36,517 nt of DNA, from positions 1-36,517 of the IMG/VR virus record IMGVR_UViG_3300006793_005941; one strand, 5' to 3'. The stretch comes from a virus. This document shows, in pieces, positions 1-8,946 of the stretch (positions are counted from its first letter, which is position 1; every line of letters begins with the position of its first letter). A program made the position numbers and the translations under genes. The notes beneath the pieces were generated by a model, which worked only from the letters and a program-made list of their open reading frames with translations, made no database searches and was not told where the DNA came from.

Positions 1-1116
1 AGTAATACACTTACAGGTGACTTAACAGGTGATGTTACCGGCGACACAGCAGGTACACACACTGGTGCTGTTGTAGGTAATGTAACAGGTGATGTTACTG
101 GTGACACAGCAGGTACACACACTGGTGCTGTTGTAGGTAATGTAACAGGTGATGTTACTGGCGATGTTGTAGGTAACGTAACTGGTAACGTAGTAGGTGA
201 CTTAACTGGCGATGTTACAGGTGCTATAAAAGGATCAGGTGGTAGTACAGTACTAGCATCAAATACAGGTCCAGCAGATGCAAACTTATCAGTTGATGCA
301 GTTACAGCAACAACACTTTCAGGAACACTAACAGGCAATGTTACAGGTGACTTAACTGGTGACAGTGCAGGTACACATACTGGCGCAGTAACTGGCGATG
401 TTACAGGTAACGTAACTGGTAACGTAACTGGTGATTTAACTGGTAATAGTGCAGGTGTACATACAGGTAACGTAACTGGTGATTTAACTGGTAACGTAAC
501 TGGTAACGTAGCAGGCGAAGTAACTGGTAACGTGTTTACTAGTTTAATTGATAGTACAGACTCAAGTGCTATTACAATTACTCCAGCAGTAGTTATGAGC
601 AGTGACTTAACAGTTGACAATGCTATAAGCGTAGGTGGTATAACTGGTGTTGTTATTAACGATAATTTCATTGGTGCATACAGTGCTAGTAACCCTACAA
701 AACTTGCTGTTAACACTATATGTTCAGACTCAAATGATTACACAACAGAATTAGTAATTGACAATAACGTTCTATTAAATTACGATATGACCGTTACAGG
801 AAAATTACAAGCATTTGGTGAACGTGCAATTACTGCAATTCACAGAACAGAATTAAATGAAACAAATAGTGGTTTCTTTGTAACTGAATATTCAGGTTCA
901 GTAACTGATGCAAATGAGCTACAAGACATTTCAAACTATACAATTAAAACTAAAATTGTAGAAGATGTTGCAGACTTTGGTACTGCTGTTAAATTTGCTA
1001 GTATGACAACTACACAACGTAATGCGCTAACAGCGGCGGCTGGTATGGTTGTGTTTAACACTACAGATACAAAATTACAAGTATACACAGGCTCAGCTTG
1101 GGAAGACTTACACTAA
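1..1116 (+). CDS. Repetitive tail-fibre-like protein, 5' end outside the window
   Basis: The frame is open from the first base to the TAA at 1114-1116, so the true start lies upstream. A GTG at 532 could be mistaken for the start, but the same frame runs uninterrupted through the repeats before it and GTG has no good ribosome binding site. Residues 1-80 and 105-178 of the visible part are made of TG-N/D-V/L tetrapeptides (TGNV, TGDL, TGDV, with variants such as AGTH). The remaining 190 or so residues are non-repetitive, Thr/Ser/Asn-rich and beta-type, ending in an AGMVVFNTTDTKLQVYTGSAW motif that marine phage fibre and structural proteins often carry. No transmembrane segment is seen. It lies opposite to the fibre cluster at 1184-8325 and shares a terminator with it. 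A virion fibre or fibre-associated role is inferred from composition and context; no enzymatic motif is visible. Confidence 0.75.
   Translation, partial: SNTLTGDLTGDVTGDTAGTHTGAVVGNVTGDVTGDTAGTHTGAVVGNVTGDVTGDVVGNVTGNVVGDLTGDVTGAIKGSGGSTVLASNTGPADANLSVDAVTATTLSGTLTGNVTGDLTGDSAGTHTGAVTGDVTGNVTGNVTGDLTGNSAGVHTGNVTGDLTGNVTGNVAGEVTGNVFTSLIDSTDSSAITITPAVVMSSDLTVDNAISVGGITGVVINDNFIGAYSASNPTKLAVNTICSDSNDYTTELVIDNNVLLNYDMTVTGKLQAFGERAITAIHRTELNETNSGFFVTEYSGSVTDANELQDISNYTIKTKIVEDVADFGTAVKFASMTTTQRNALTAAAGMVVFNTTDTKLQVYTGSAWEDLH
24..163 (+). repeat. 60-bp tandem repeat, about 2.3 copies, inside the fibre-like gene
   Basis: The sequence from 24 recurs at 84 and again at 144 with an exact 60-bp period. 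The overlapping parts of copies one and two differ at only about two positions, and the third copy diverges after about 163. Each unit encodes 20 residues, TGDVTGDTAGTHTGAVVGNV, itself five degenerate tetrapeptides. The period is a multiple of three, so unit gain or loss would keep the frame. A weaker, non-identical version of the same pattern continues at about 340-535. Confidence 0.9.
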
Positions 1117-1138
1117 TAATTAAATAAATTTTAGTCAC

Positions 1139-1167
1139 AAAAAAAGGAGCATTAACGCTCCTTTTTT
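1139..1167. terminator. Bidirectional intrinsic terminator between convergent genes
   Basis: A run of seven A (1139-1145) is followed by GGAGC (1146-1150), a six-base loop (1151-1156), GCTCC (1157-1161) and six T (1162-1167). On either strand this reads as a GC stem followed by a T tract. It lies 22 bases after the stop of the plus-strand fibre-like gene and 17 bases past the stop of the minus-strand 877-aa fibre gene, so it can end both transcripts. Confidence 0.9.
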
Positions 1168-1183
1168 ATTGAGTGGATTATTC

Positions 1184-3817
1184 TTAAAGAATTATCATAC
1201 ACTCAACTACTTTTTCTTCTTCAATAGTACTTGTAGTAAGTGCTATAGCAACTTTTTGTGCGCCTTCTTTAATTAGTACACCATCGTAACTTGCATAAAG
1301 TATATCACCTTTATTAACTGCTCCTAGTACACGAGTTGGAACACGACCTTTAAGTGCTATTGCTTGTCCTTCTGCATTTGCGTTCATTAAGTAAGCTGGA
1401 TCAGTAGATATAATTCCTACTGGAAAATCATTTGGTCCACATGCTTTAAGTTCGCTATCTTCATCTGTGCTAACACATACTACTGTGCCTGGTGCTAATT
1501 CTTCATTTGTTGTATATTTCTCAGCCAAGTCAGCAAAGTCTGCTTCTGTTGCTGTACCTATAAATTTAAATCCTGGTTCTAAATCAATACCTGTAGATTT
1601 AACTTTACCAATTGTTGTACTATTATGCGTAAATGTTGTATCGCCGTCATTTGCTACTGTTACACTACTATTACCATTTGATATTGATGTAGTACTAACT
1701 CCGCTAATTGCATTATTAATATTAGATACTGTAGTATCAACTTCGCTTTTACTATAAACATCTAAATTAGTTCTAGCATTAGGAGCAGTTGTTGCGCCTG
1801 TACCACCATTTGCAATAGCAGTTACAACATTGTTAAAGTTAATGTTAGTAGCGTTAAGTGTTCCAACAGTTAAGTTATCAAACCAACCATCGTTTGCTGT
1901 TCCTGATTCGTTTACATGTCCTACAAGTCTAGTACTTGCTGTTATTATACTACCGTCTATAGTAGTAGCAGTAATATCATCTGAACTAATAGGTCCTACA
2001 GCAATAGCGTTAGATGCATCTCTTGCAACTAATGTATTTGAACTTTTAGCTGTACTAGCATCAAGTCCTAATTGTAGTACTGCACTTTCTGCTCCTGCAC
2101 CATCTAATACATTGTTTACATAAACATTAAGATAAGGATCATTGTTGTATGTTGATATATTTTGTACATAGTTACCTGTAGTATCTGTTCCTAAAGCAAC
2201 ACTATTTTGCCCAGATGTTAGTGTTAAAGTAACATCTTGCGATCCATCTATTGTAACTTGTCCTGATAAATCACCGTCTACTGTTATTATTCTTGCAGTA
2301 GTCCATTTATTTGCTGTTGCGGCCGCACCGTTTAATGCGCCTATAAATTCTGTAGCATATAGTTTTCCGTTGCTGTCTCTAACTGCAACTGTATCCGGTT
2401 GTCCTGCTCCGTCTGCAACATGACCAACTCTATATTCATATGCACTTGCACCTGTAGCAACTTGTAGTGTTGCCGCTCTTGATGCTAGTCCACTAAACTG
2501 TGTTGCAGTAATATTACCTGAATTATCTCTAGCAACTAGTGTATTTGCTGTAGCAGTAGTTGCCGCACCAATAAAAGTTGCTCCGCCGTCTACTTGTACA
2601 CCATCTGCTTTAGTAACTCTACCTGTAAGCGCCGCTGTAGCGTCTGTGCTGTTGTATAAGTGCGTTCCGCGGAAACTAGTACCAAAGATATCACCTACAC
2701 TATCTCTTGTTACAAGAGAGTCAAATGTGTTTCCTTTAGTAGCAATTTTGTATGTTCCGTCACTTAATACAGTATTTGCTTCGTCTGCTATACCTCTAAA
2801 GTTTACAGCATGTACTTCGTTCCAACGCTTAGTTGTAGAACCAATATCCATTGTGTTATCTGCATTTGGTATTGGACCAGTTGCTGAAAGTTTTAACGGA
2901 ATAACTGTTGAGCCACCTGCGTCTTTAACTTTAAATGACATATCGGCATTTGTAATAGTTGACTCAAGTATTGTTTCGCCGCCGGATATTTTAACTAGTA
3001 ATTCGTCGTTTGGTCCAATTAATAAACCATCATTATCAGCAATATCAACTTGTGTAACAAACGTTGGATTTGAACGTTGTACAAACTCTGCCGCTAGTGT
3101 TCCGCCTAATTGTAATGCGTTTGAAACAGTACCGTGTAATTGATAGTTACCTGTTGTAACTCCGTTAGTTGAATTTTCTGTATTAAGTAGTGTAATACCT
3201 TTTTTGATTCTATCAAATCCGCTAATTGGATTTGAATCATCTAATGTAAATTCGTCATTACTTACTGTAAAGATAACAACGTCATCTACAAAACCTTTTA
3301 AAATTTTGTGCTTATACGGTGTGTCGTCTGCTTGACCTGCAAATAAGTTATCATAAACTTCATCATCGTCAATCGTTGTTTTAATAGTTTGGTTACCTTT
3401 TGGCCCAACTAATACAAAAGGATCACCTGATGCCGCACCATTATGTGCATATAGTTGACTTGTTACATCGTCCCACCATAAGTCACCTTTGTTAACATTT
3501 GCTGAAGTAATTGCTGAACCACTTGGCTTAGAACCAATGTGAACGTTTCCAAGGGGAACAAAAACGCTTTCACTATTACCATCATACACTTCTATTTTTT
3601 TAGAAGTAGTATTAAACCATAACTGTCCTGCTATTGGTCTCGGTGGTTGATTAGCACCTGCAAAGTTTTCTAGTAAGTAAACAAAATTTTCATTTTGTAT
3701 TTCGCCGTAACCTGCATAGTTTTTACCTATTAGTTTTAGGTCAGTTGTGTTGTCGATCGTTCCATCTTCAACTACTGCTACACTGTTGTTACGAGTATTA
3801 AATATTGTATAAGCCAT
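1184..3817 (-). CDS. Tail fibre protein, paralogue 1 (877 aa)
   Basis: Residues 1-140 match the N-termini of the next two genes: an MAY start, a basic/polar segment, an NY-x-G-[YF]-GE stretch, an N-E-N-x-[VI]-x-L-L-E-N-F-A motif, then two G-[QD]-LW-[FW]-[ND] beta-hairpin motifs. This shared part is probably the baseplate attachment module. The middle is beta-rich with repeated LVARDxSGN-like motifs and, near residues 502-537, a segment of the form TARxIxxDGDLSGxVxxDGSxDVT common in marine phage fibres. From about residue 754 a separate C-terminal domain starts with DFADLAEKY and includes PVGIIST and LKGRVPTRV; its motifs resemble a domain seen at the end of many T4-like marine fibres, function unknown. 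The ATG at 3817 is preceded by AGGGGA. It has its own late promoter and is the last gene of the block. Confidence 0.85.
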   Translation of the reverse strand: MAYTIFNTRNNSVAVVEDGTIDNTTDLKLIGKNYAGYGEIQNENFVYLLENFAGANQPPRPIAGQLWFNTTSKKIEVYDGNSESVFVPLGNVHIGSKPSGSAITSANVNKGDLWWDDVTSQLYAHNGAASGDPFVLVGPKGNQTIKTTIDDDEVYDNLFAGQADDTPYKHKILKGFVDDVVIFTVSNDEFTLDDSNPISGFDRIKKGITLLNTENSTNGVTTGNYQLHGTVSNALQLGGTLAAEFVQRSNPTFVTQVDIADNDGLLIGPNDELLVKISGGETILESTITNADMSFKVKDAGGSTVIPLKLSATGPIPNADNTMDIGSTTKRWNEVHAVNFRGIADEANTVLSDGTYKIATKGNTFDSLVTRDSVGDIFGTSFRGTHLYNSTDATAALTGRVTKADGVQVDGGATFIGAATTATANTLVARDNSGNITATQFSGLASRAATLQVATGASAYEYRVGHVADGAGQPDTVAVRDSNGKLYATEFIGALNGAAATANKWTTARIITVDGDLSGQVTIDGSQDVTLTLTSGQNSVALGTDTTGNYVQNISTYNNDPYLNVYVNNVLDGAGAESAVLQLGLDASTAKSSNTLVARDASNAIAVGPISSDDITATTIDGSIITASTRLVGHVNESGTANDGWFDNLTVGTLNATNINFNNVVTAIANGGTGATTAPNARTNLDVYSKSEVDTTVSNINNAISGVSTTSISNGNSSVTVANDGDTTFTHNSTTIGKVKSTGIDLEPGFKFIGTATEADFADLAEKYTTNEELAPGTVVCVSTDEDSELKACGPNDFPVGIISTDPAYLMNANAEGQAIALKGRVPTRVLGAVNKGDILYASYDGVLIKEGAQKVAIALTTSTIEEEKVVECMIIL

Positions 3818-3833
3818 TCGTTAATATCCCCTA

Positions 3834-3857
3834 TTACGATAATAGTATTTATCGTAT
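3834..3857 (-). other. 8-bp inverted repeat overlapping a late promoter
   Basis: TACGATAA (3835-3842) and TTATCGTA (3849-3856) are perfect inverted copies separated by six bases. The right arm overlaps the TAAATAC promoter element at 3845-3852. There is no T tract, so it does not look like an intrinsic terminator for the upstream fibre gene. It could be an operator-like palindrome or a coincidence. Confidence 0.4.
3845..3852 (-). promoter_or_regulatory. T4-type late promoter element for the 877-aa fibre gene
   Basis: The minus strand reads CGATAAATACTA here, containing ATAAATAC, one base shifted from the T4 late consensus TATAAATA. It lies in the 56-base gap between two fibre genes and ends 27 bases before the ATG at 3817, leaving room for a short leader with the AGGGGA ribosome binding site. 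The same element occurs before three other minus-strand genes. Confidence 0.65.
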
Positions 3858-3873
3858 TTCCCTGTTAATGTTC

Positions 3874-6117
3874 TTACGGAGTTTCACCGTTTGGACCCGT
3901 AGCAGAAGTTACCCATGTCTTTGTTCCGCCTACATCCTCTACTTTAAAGAATCTTTTAACTCGAGTTGTATTTGCTGTAGGTGTTGCGCCGTCATCTGCC
4001 TTTAACGTAACATCACCTGTTGTTGTTCCTGTAAATCCAATGTCTTGTATTAGTTGCTGGTTTGCTGGACCCGCCGCTGTTGGTGCAACACCATACGGTT
4101 CAATAACATTTAAGTCTGAAAAATCTACACCAATCTTTGTTGTACTAATACTTGAACCAATAGCAATGTTACTAACTGCTCCTCTTAACGAAGTAGTAAT
4201 TACTCTTGCATATGTATTAATACGTTTTTCTGACGCTGGATGTAAAAAGTTTATACTGTCAATAACTTGTTCATCTAAACTTGAAAAACCTGTTTGTGGC
4301 ATATCTGTAACATCTATTATTAGTGCTACAGTATCACTTTCCATTTGTGTATCTACATAGTCTTTGTTTGCAACATCAGTTGTTGCACCTGTAGCATAGT
4401 TAGTAGTAGCAACACCTGTAATTTTTACATTGTTAAACACAACTGTTCCGCCACTATTGATTTGAAGACCAGCTGTTGTATCTATAATTGGAGTACCACC
4501 GCTATCACGTATCTCCATAGAAGACTGTATACGCACTCTGTCCATTTGACCAACTTCACGCAAGCCTGACGCTACTTCAATAGCAGATCCTAATTCGTGA
4601 TATGTTCCGCCAACATTTTCTTGTGCTATAACAACATTATTAATTTTGTATGCTTTGCCATCATAAAGATTTAAATGATCACTAACTTGCCAGTTGTCAC
4701 CTTCAGTTCCATCATTTTGCCATTTAAGGTATTTGTCGTTTGCATTTGTATTACTTGGAGCACCTTTAATTATAACACCAGCATTATTTGCTGTTGAGTC
4801 ACTACGTTGTACTACGCTAGATACTACTGCATTTGCTCCGCTTTCTTGATTTAATAAACCAACTGCTGAGCCTGTTAATGTGTCAGCGCCTGAACTAAAT
4901 GTTCCGTTAGTTGGCTCTAATGTAAGTGTAAGTAAGTCTGAACTAATAGTTTTAAAAGTACCTGTTGCTAGTGTGCTTGATTGTGTAACAGTTTCACCTA
5001 CTGTAAGTTGTCCTGCAATAGTAGCATCCAAAGCCGCATTAAGTGTTATTACTGTATCTGCATGTCCTAGTTCAATATTGTAGTCATCAACTGTTAAGTT
5101 TTGTGTTTCAATAGTTGTACTTGAACCTTCAATAGTTAAGTTACCTCTAATAAGTGCATCACCATTAACATCTAATGTAGCAGTTGGTAACTGACCTAAG
5201 TCCATATTAATACCAGCTCTTCTATTATTAGAAGTTAAAACAAATCCATCATATTCAGTAGATCCTAATAAGTTAATTCTAAATCTATCGTCTTTACCAG
5301 TAAGCTCAATACTTGTAAGTTCGTCTGTTGCTTGGAACTTTGCTTCACCTGATTGTCCAATAGTTAAACCGCCGGAGTTTTGAATAAAAATTGTTCCAGT
5401 TGTAATACTGTTAGCATCTGATGCTAGGAACTGTCCTGCTGTTTTTCTAATTCTTAATTGTGTGTCAGGATCAATTTGGTCTGTAATTAGTGAGTTAGAT
5501 GAATCAGCAACACCATAGAATCTAAAATTATCAGCATCAATAATATTAAAGCCACGTTTGATATCTTGTGTGTAATTTAGTCTTGATTGTTCTGCAAGTG
5601 TTGGAGTATACTCATCGTTACTAATAAGAGCAACTGTAGTTTCACCAATAAACAATTTAATTAGTGTATGGTCAACTGATGATTTATCTCTAACTGTATC
5701 AACTTCAAATCCACTCTTGCCTTGAGCATCTGTATATATTGGTCCAACTAGTACAGGATCTCCTGTACCGTCAAAGAACTTCATTTGGTTAGTAGCATTG
5801 TTTATCCAAATATCACCTGCAACCATTTGTGGTTGTGTGTTACTAACTATAGGACCATTTGATTTAAAACCTGTCCCATCATATACTTTTAGTCTACCTT
5901 GTGATTTATCGTACCATAACTGTCCTGTAATAGGAGTTGCTGGTGCCGCTGTACTTGCAAAATTTTCTAGTATCTTGATAAGGTTTTCGTTGAACGCTTC
6001 ACCAAACCCTACGTAGTTACGTCCTATTAATGTTATGTCCGAACTAGTAGTGTCTATTTGGCCGTCAACTAGTTCTGTTAATAGCGTTCCGTCTGTCTTG
6101 TTTAGTTTATAAGCCAT
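3874..6117 (-). CDS. Tail fibre protein, paralogue 2 (747 aa)
   Basis: The first 135 or so residues are paralogous to those of the flanking fibre genes: GRNYVGFGEAFNENLIKILE followed by GQLWYD and GDIWIN hairpin motifs. Residues about 327-353 carry a LTIEGSSTTIETQ...TVDDYNIELG segment, a motif familiar from marine T4-like fibre proteins. A KDYVDTQM segment near residue 582 precedes a C-terminal part (about 590-747) unlike those of its two paralogues and without a domain I recognise. No collar or S74 peptidase motif is visible. The ATG at 6117 is three bases beyond the stop of the 734-aa fibre gene and has a strong AGGGGAA ribosome binding site, so it is probably co-transcribed with it. Likely part of a receptor-binding fibre set attached to the baseplate. 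Confidence 0.85.
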   Translation of the reverse strand: MAYKLNKTDGTLLTELVDGQIDTTSSDITLIGRNYVGFGEAFNENLIKILENFASTAAPATPITGQLWYDKSQGRLKVYDGTGFKSNGPIVSNTQPQMVAGDIWINNATNQMKFFDGTGDPVLVGPIYTDAQGKSGFEVDTVRDKSSVDHTLIKLFIGETTVALISNDEYTPTLAEQSRLNYTQDIKRGFNIIDADNFRFYGVADSSNSLITDQIDPDTQLRIRKTAGQFLASDANSITTGTIFIQNSGGLTIGQSGEAKFQATDELTSIELTGKDDRFRINLLGSTEYDGFVLTSNNRRAGINMDLGQLPTATLDVNGDALIRGNLTIEGSSTTIETQNLTVDDYNIELGHADTVITLNAALDATIAGQLTVGETVTQSSTLATGTFKTISSDLLTLTLEPTNGTFSSGADTLTGSAVGLLNQESGANAVVSSVVQRSDSTANNAGVIIKGAPSNTNANDKYLKWQNDGTEGDNWQVSDHLNLYDGKAYKINNVVIAQENVGGTYHELGSAIEVASGLREVGQMDRVRIQSSMEIRDSGGTPIIDTTAGLQINSGGTVVFNNVKITGVATTNYATGATTDVANKDYVDTQMESDTVALIIDVTDMPQTGFSSLDEQVIDSINFLHPASEKRINTYARVITTSLRGAVSNIAIGSSISTTKIGVDFSDLNVIEPYGVAPTAAGPANQQLIQDIGFTGTTTGDVTLKADDGATPTANTTRVKRFFKVEDVGGTKTWVTSATGPNGETP

Positions 6118-6120
6118 CTA

Positions 6121-8325
6121 TTATTCCCCTGCGTAAATTAAGTAGTTGAGTGTTAAGAATGGATTCATAACATCTATCGGTTGCCCTAATGTACTTTGTG
6201 TATCAATACCACCTGACCCTGCGTATAATGCGCCTGTTCCTGTACCAACTAAGTCTGTCTTTTCTATTGTACCTGATGCGCCTAAGTTAGCAACAGATGA
6301 TGTATCACTAAATGCATAAAACTGTGATCCTTCGCCACCGTCTCTATCATTTATCATATCATGTTCGTGTTCTGGTAAGTTGCTAACACCTAGTGTTACT
6401 TTTTCTGTACCACTGGAAGCACCTAAAGTATCTGCCGCCGCATTGTCTGTAACATTTGCACTACCTCTACCCATGTTATCTTTACCCATTGGTAGTCTAC
6501 CACGTAAGTCTGGTACTGCAAAATATGCATCTGAGTCGCCTGTTTCTGTTTCAATTTGTGATTTTGATTTGAATGACCATTGTACTATTGCATGTAAAGC
6601 AGTTTTGTCAGCAATCAAATAGTTAGTACCGTCACAAACTAACCAACCATCTGGAATAGGAATGTTTACATCATCAATAATACCTGCATAAGGAATAATT
6701 GAACCTACTGGTACAATAGCTTTAACTCCTGCTAGTATTCTATCTCTAGGCATTTTAAATACGCCCGACGGTTTGTTAACTAAAAATTCATCATTCTCTT
6801 CTGATGCAACCGGAGTAGCATTTGCACCATCGCCTATTACGCTAGGTCTGTTTGCAATAAAGTTATTACTAACTGCTGTAGTAAATGTTACACTACCTTG
6901 TTGTCCATCAAAGGAAATATTGTTTGCAACAACATCGCCTGTCATTTGGAATACTGTTGGTGATGACAATCTATCTGCTTGTCCAGCTCTGCCTGATACA
7001 GAACCTTGTACTTCACCTTTTAAACTACCTACAAATTCTGTAGCATACATACTAGCAAACACTTTGTTTGGTGTACCTATAGTTCTTAGGTTATTTTCAT
7101 CTGGTAATAACGCAACATTGTAAGTATTTCTTAAATCATCAATACCTATATCAGATAAGTCTGTACTTGTAAGTGGAATACTATCTGGAGCTCTACCTAC
7201 TATTAACGGACCTGCTACTTTTGCTTGTCCACCAACATTAATATTCTTAGCAATGCCCATTCCGCCAGTTGAAGTAATACTTCCTGTGCTTATTGTTGCA
7301 CTTTCACTTAAACTTGTTGAACGTATTTGGTTGTCTGATTGTATAACACCGCTTACATCTAATGCAACTTCAGGTCCTGACTTGTTAATACCAACTTTTC
7401 TAGTACTATCAACTGTAAGTATTGACTCTAATGGTGCATTTGCTTGATTAGAACTTGTATTCATTCTAATTTGTAAGTTTGCTCCTGGTCCTGCATGTGA
7501 AATAATACCTGCATTACCGTCCATTTGCATTTTTACTAAACTACCTTCGCCAACACTAATACCTTCTGAGTTTTTAACGTTGATTGCAAAGTTAGTAATG
7601 TTAATAGCGTCTTTACGCATAACATTAGCCGCTGTAATTAATACATCTTGTGCTGTTGTTGCGCCTGGTACTGTTAAACCTAATGCTTTTTCTGAAATAC
7701 CATTAAACTGTGGTACACCATCGCCGCCTACATTGGCTGCCGATAAGTTTACACCTGGTTTTATACCACTTTCAAAACCTACTATAGTAGCTTTTGGATT
7801 AAATGCTTCACTTGCTATAACAGCAACCGGGCTACCTTTAACTTCTATGAACACAACATCGTATTCGTTGTTGTCAATCGCTACAACTTTGTCTGGTCTA
7901 GATCCAGTTGCTAGTCCTTCTGCAAACTCTGGACCTACTAATAGCCAACCTGAACCTGCAAATAGGTATAATTGTTGGTTATCAGTGTCAACCCAAAGGT
8001 CACCAATAACTGATGTTTCTGCATCTGGAGCAATATTTGCTTTTTTAAGGCCACCGGCCGCTACCCAAGCACTACCGTCCCATAGTTTTAACTGATCAAC
8101 ACCTGGACTATTGTCATACCATAGTTGACCTTCTACTGGACTACCTGGATTTGAACTATTAGCAAAGTTCTCTAGTAAGTGTAAGAAGTTTTCTGCAATA
8201 CTAGAGCCATACGCTGTAGTATTACGACCTGGTAATTTAAGTGATGTCTCTTGGTTAATAGTGTTGTCTTCAACAGTAATACTGCCTTTATTAACAAAAT
8301 CGGAATATTTAATTGCGTATGCCAT
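6121..8325 (-). CDS. Tail fibre protein, paralogue 3, with C-terminal tail-collar domain (734 aa)
   Basis: The N-terminal 140 residues carry the same module as the two fibre genes downstream (GRNTTAYGSSIAENFLHLLE, then GQLWYD and GDLWVD motifs). The C-terminal 200 residues match the phage tail-collar / microcystin-dependent-protein family (Pfam Phage_Collar): VPVGSIIPYAG near residue 537, DGWLVCDG, PDLRGRLPMG near 606, LPEHEH, and the terminal NPFLTLNYLIYAGE. In T4 the short fibre gp12 carries the collar fold; T4-like marine phages often end one fibre with it. The start at 8325 lies three bases past the stop of the 205-aa gene, with GAGGT as ribosome binding site inside that gene's end. It is likely the adhesin or its chaperoned tip; receptor unknown. 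Confidence 0.9.
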   Translation of the reverse strand: MAYAIKYSDFVNKGSITVEDNTINQETSLKLPGRNTTAYGSSIAENFLHLLENFANSSNPGSPVEGQLWYDNSPGVDQLKLWDGSAWVAAGGLKKANIAPDAETSVIGDLWVDTDNQQLYLFAGSGWLLVGPEFAEGLATGSRPDKVVAIDNNEYDVVFIEVKGSPVAVIASEAFNPKATIVGFESGIKPGVNLSAANVGGDGVPQFNGISEKALGLTVPGATTAQDVLITAANVMRKDAINITNFAINVKNSEGISVGEGSLVKMQMDGNAGIISHAGPGANLQIRMNTSSNQANAPLESILTVDSTRKVGINKSGPEVALDVSGVIQSDNQIRSTSLSESATISTGSITSTGGMGIAKNINVGGQAKVAGPLIVGRAPDSIPLTSTDLSDIGIDDLRNTYNVALLPDENNLRTIGTPNKVFASMYATEFVGSLKGEVQGSVSGRAGQADRLSSPTVFQMTGDVVANNISFDGQQGSVTFTTAVSNNFIANRPSVIGDGANATPVASEENDEFLVNKPSGVFKMPRDRILAGVKAIVPVGSIIPYAGIIDDVNIPIPDGWLVCDGTNYLIADKTALHAIVQWSFKSKSQIETETGDSDAYFAVPDLRGRLPMGKDNMGRGSANVTDNAAADTLGASSGTEKVTLGVSNLPEHEHDMINDRDGGEGSQFYAFSDTSSVANLGASGTIEKTDLVGTGTGALYAGSGGIDTQSTLGQPIDVMNPFLTLNYLIYAGE

Positions 8326-8328
8326 TTA

Positions 8329-8946
8329 TTATACCTCTGTAAAGCCAGTTAAACTCTGTACCCTTACAGTGTAGTCAATTTGAATAAGTCTATTCAACGA
8401 TTTCTGTACTGGATGGAAGATAACGTGTGTTAAAAGTCTACCGTCTGTACCGCCTGCACCAGCACTTATTAGTCCTAGCTCATCGAATACATATAAGTTT
8501 TCTGTATTTGTTGTAGTATCAAATGCATCTTGTCCACTTGGTTCACCATAGTCTAGTAAACAACTAACAAGTATGTCTGTGTAGTTTGTACCACTAACGT
8601 GTCTTGTTTCTATTTTGTTTCTTACAGGATCTGTATTGTTTCCTGCTTGATCGTCTACTACTTTAGCAAACGTTTGGTTGTACAAACTTGCATTTGTACC
8701 TGTACTGTTTGGAGTTAAGTAAGTAATAATTCCTGTTGGATCAACTGCTGTACCGCCGTTACCAAATGCCATTTTGTATATAGGCCCTTGTCCTGCGTTG
8801 GCTAGTGATTCCGCTAGTGCCAAACTCATGTTCTCATAATGAATAGCATTACGCTTATCAATAAGAATCTCGCCACTCTCAGGATCACTAATTTTGATAT
8901 GTCCTTGGAGTAGTACTCCGTTTAAATCTTTAAATGTATCTGTCAT
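8329..8946 (-). CDS. Structural protein of the baseplate/fibre junction, family not recognised (205 aa)
   Basis: A compact acidic protein without transmembrane segments or a signal peptide. It opens with GHIKISDPESGEILIDKRNAI, contains a KMAFGNGGTAVDPTGI segment near residues 58-73 and ends with a beta-type IDYTVRVQS stretch. I recall similar MAFGNGG-type proteins beside fibre genes in marine T4-like phages, but cannot name a T4 counterpart with confidence. It is too short for gp8 (334 aa in T4). It lies between the giant structural gene and the fibre cluster and has its own late promoter, which suggests a role as connector or wedge-tip protein. The start at 8946 is supported by AGGAAG eight bases upstream. 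Confidence 0.6.
   Translation of the reverse strand: MTDTFKDLNGVLLQGHIKISDPESGEILIDKRNAIHYENMSLALAESLANAGQGPIYKMAFGNGGTAVDPTGIITYLTPNSTGTNASLYNQTFAKVVDDQAGNNTDPVRNKIETRHVSGTNYTDILVSCLLDYGEPSGQDAFDTTTNTENLYVFDELGLISAGAGGTDGRLLTHVIFHPVQKSLNRLIQIDYTVRVQSLTGFTEV

Noticed and set aside
24-163. CRISPR-like array
   Set aside because: The 60-bp units are directly contiguous without unique spacers and lie in an open coding frame; it is a protein repeat.
532-1116. Separate 194-aa gene starting at GTG 532
   Set aside because: The same frame is open from base 1 through the repeats, and no ribosome binding site precedes the GTG. It is the end of a longer gene.
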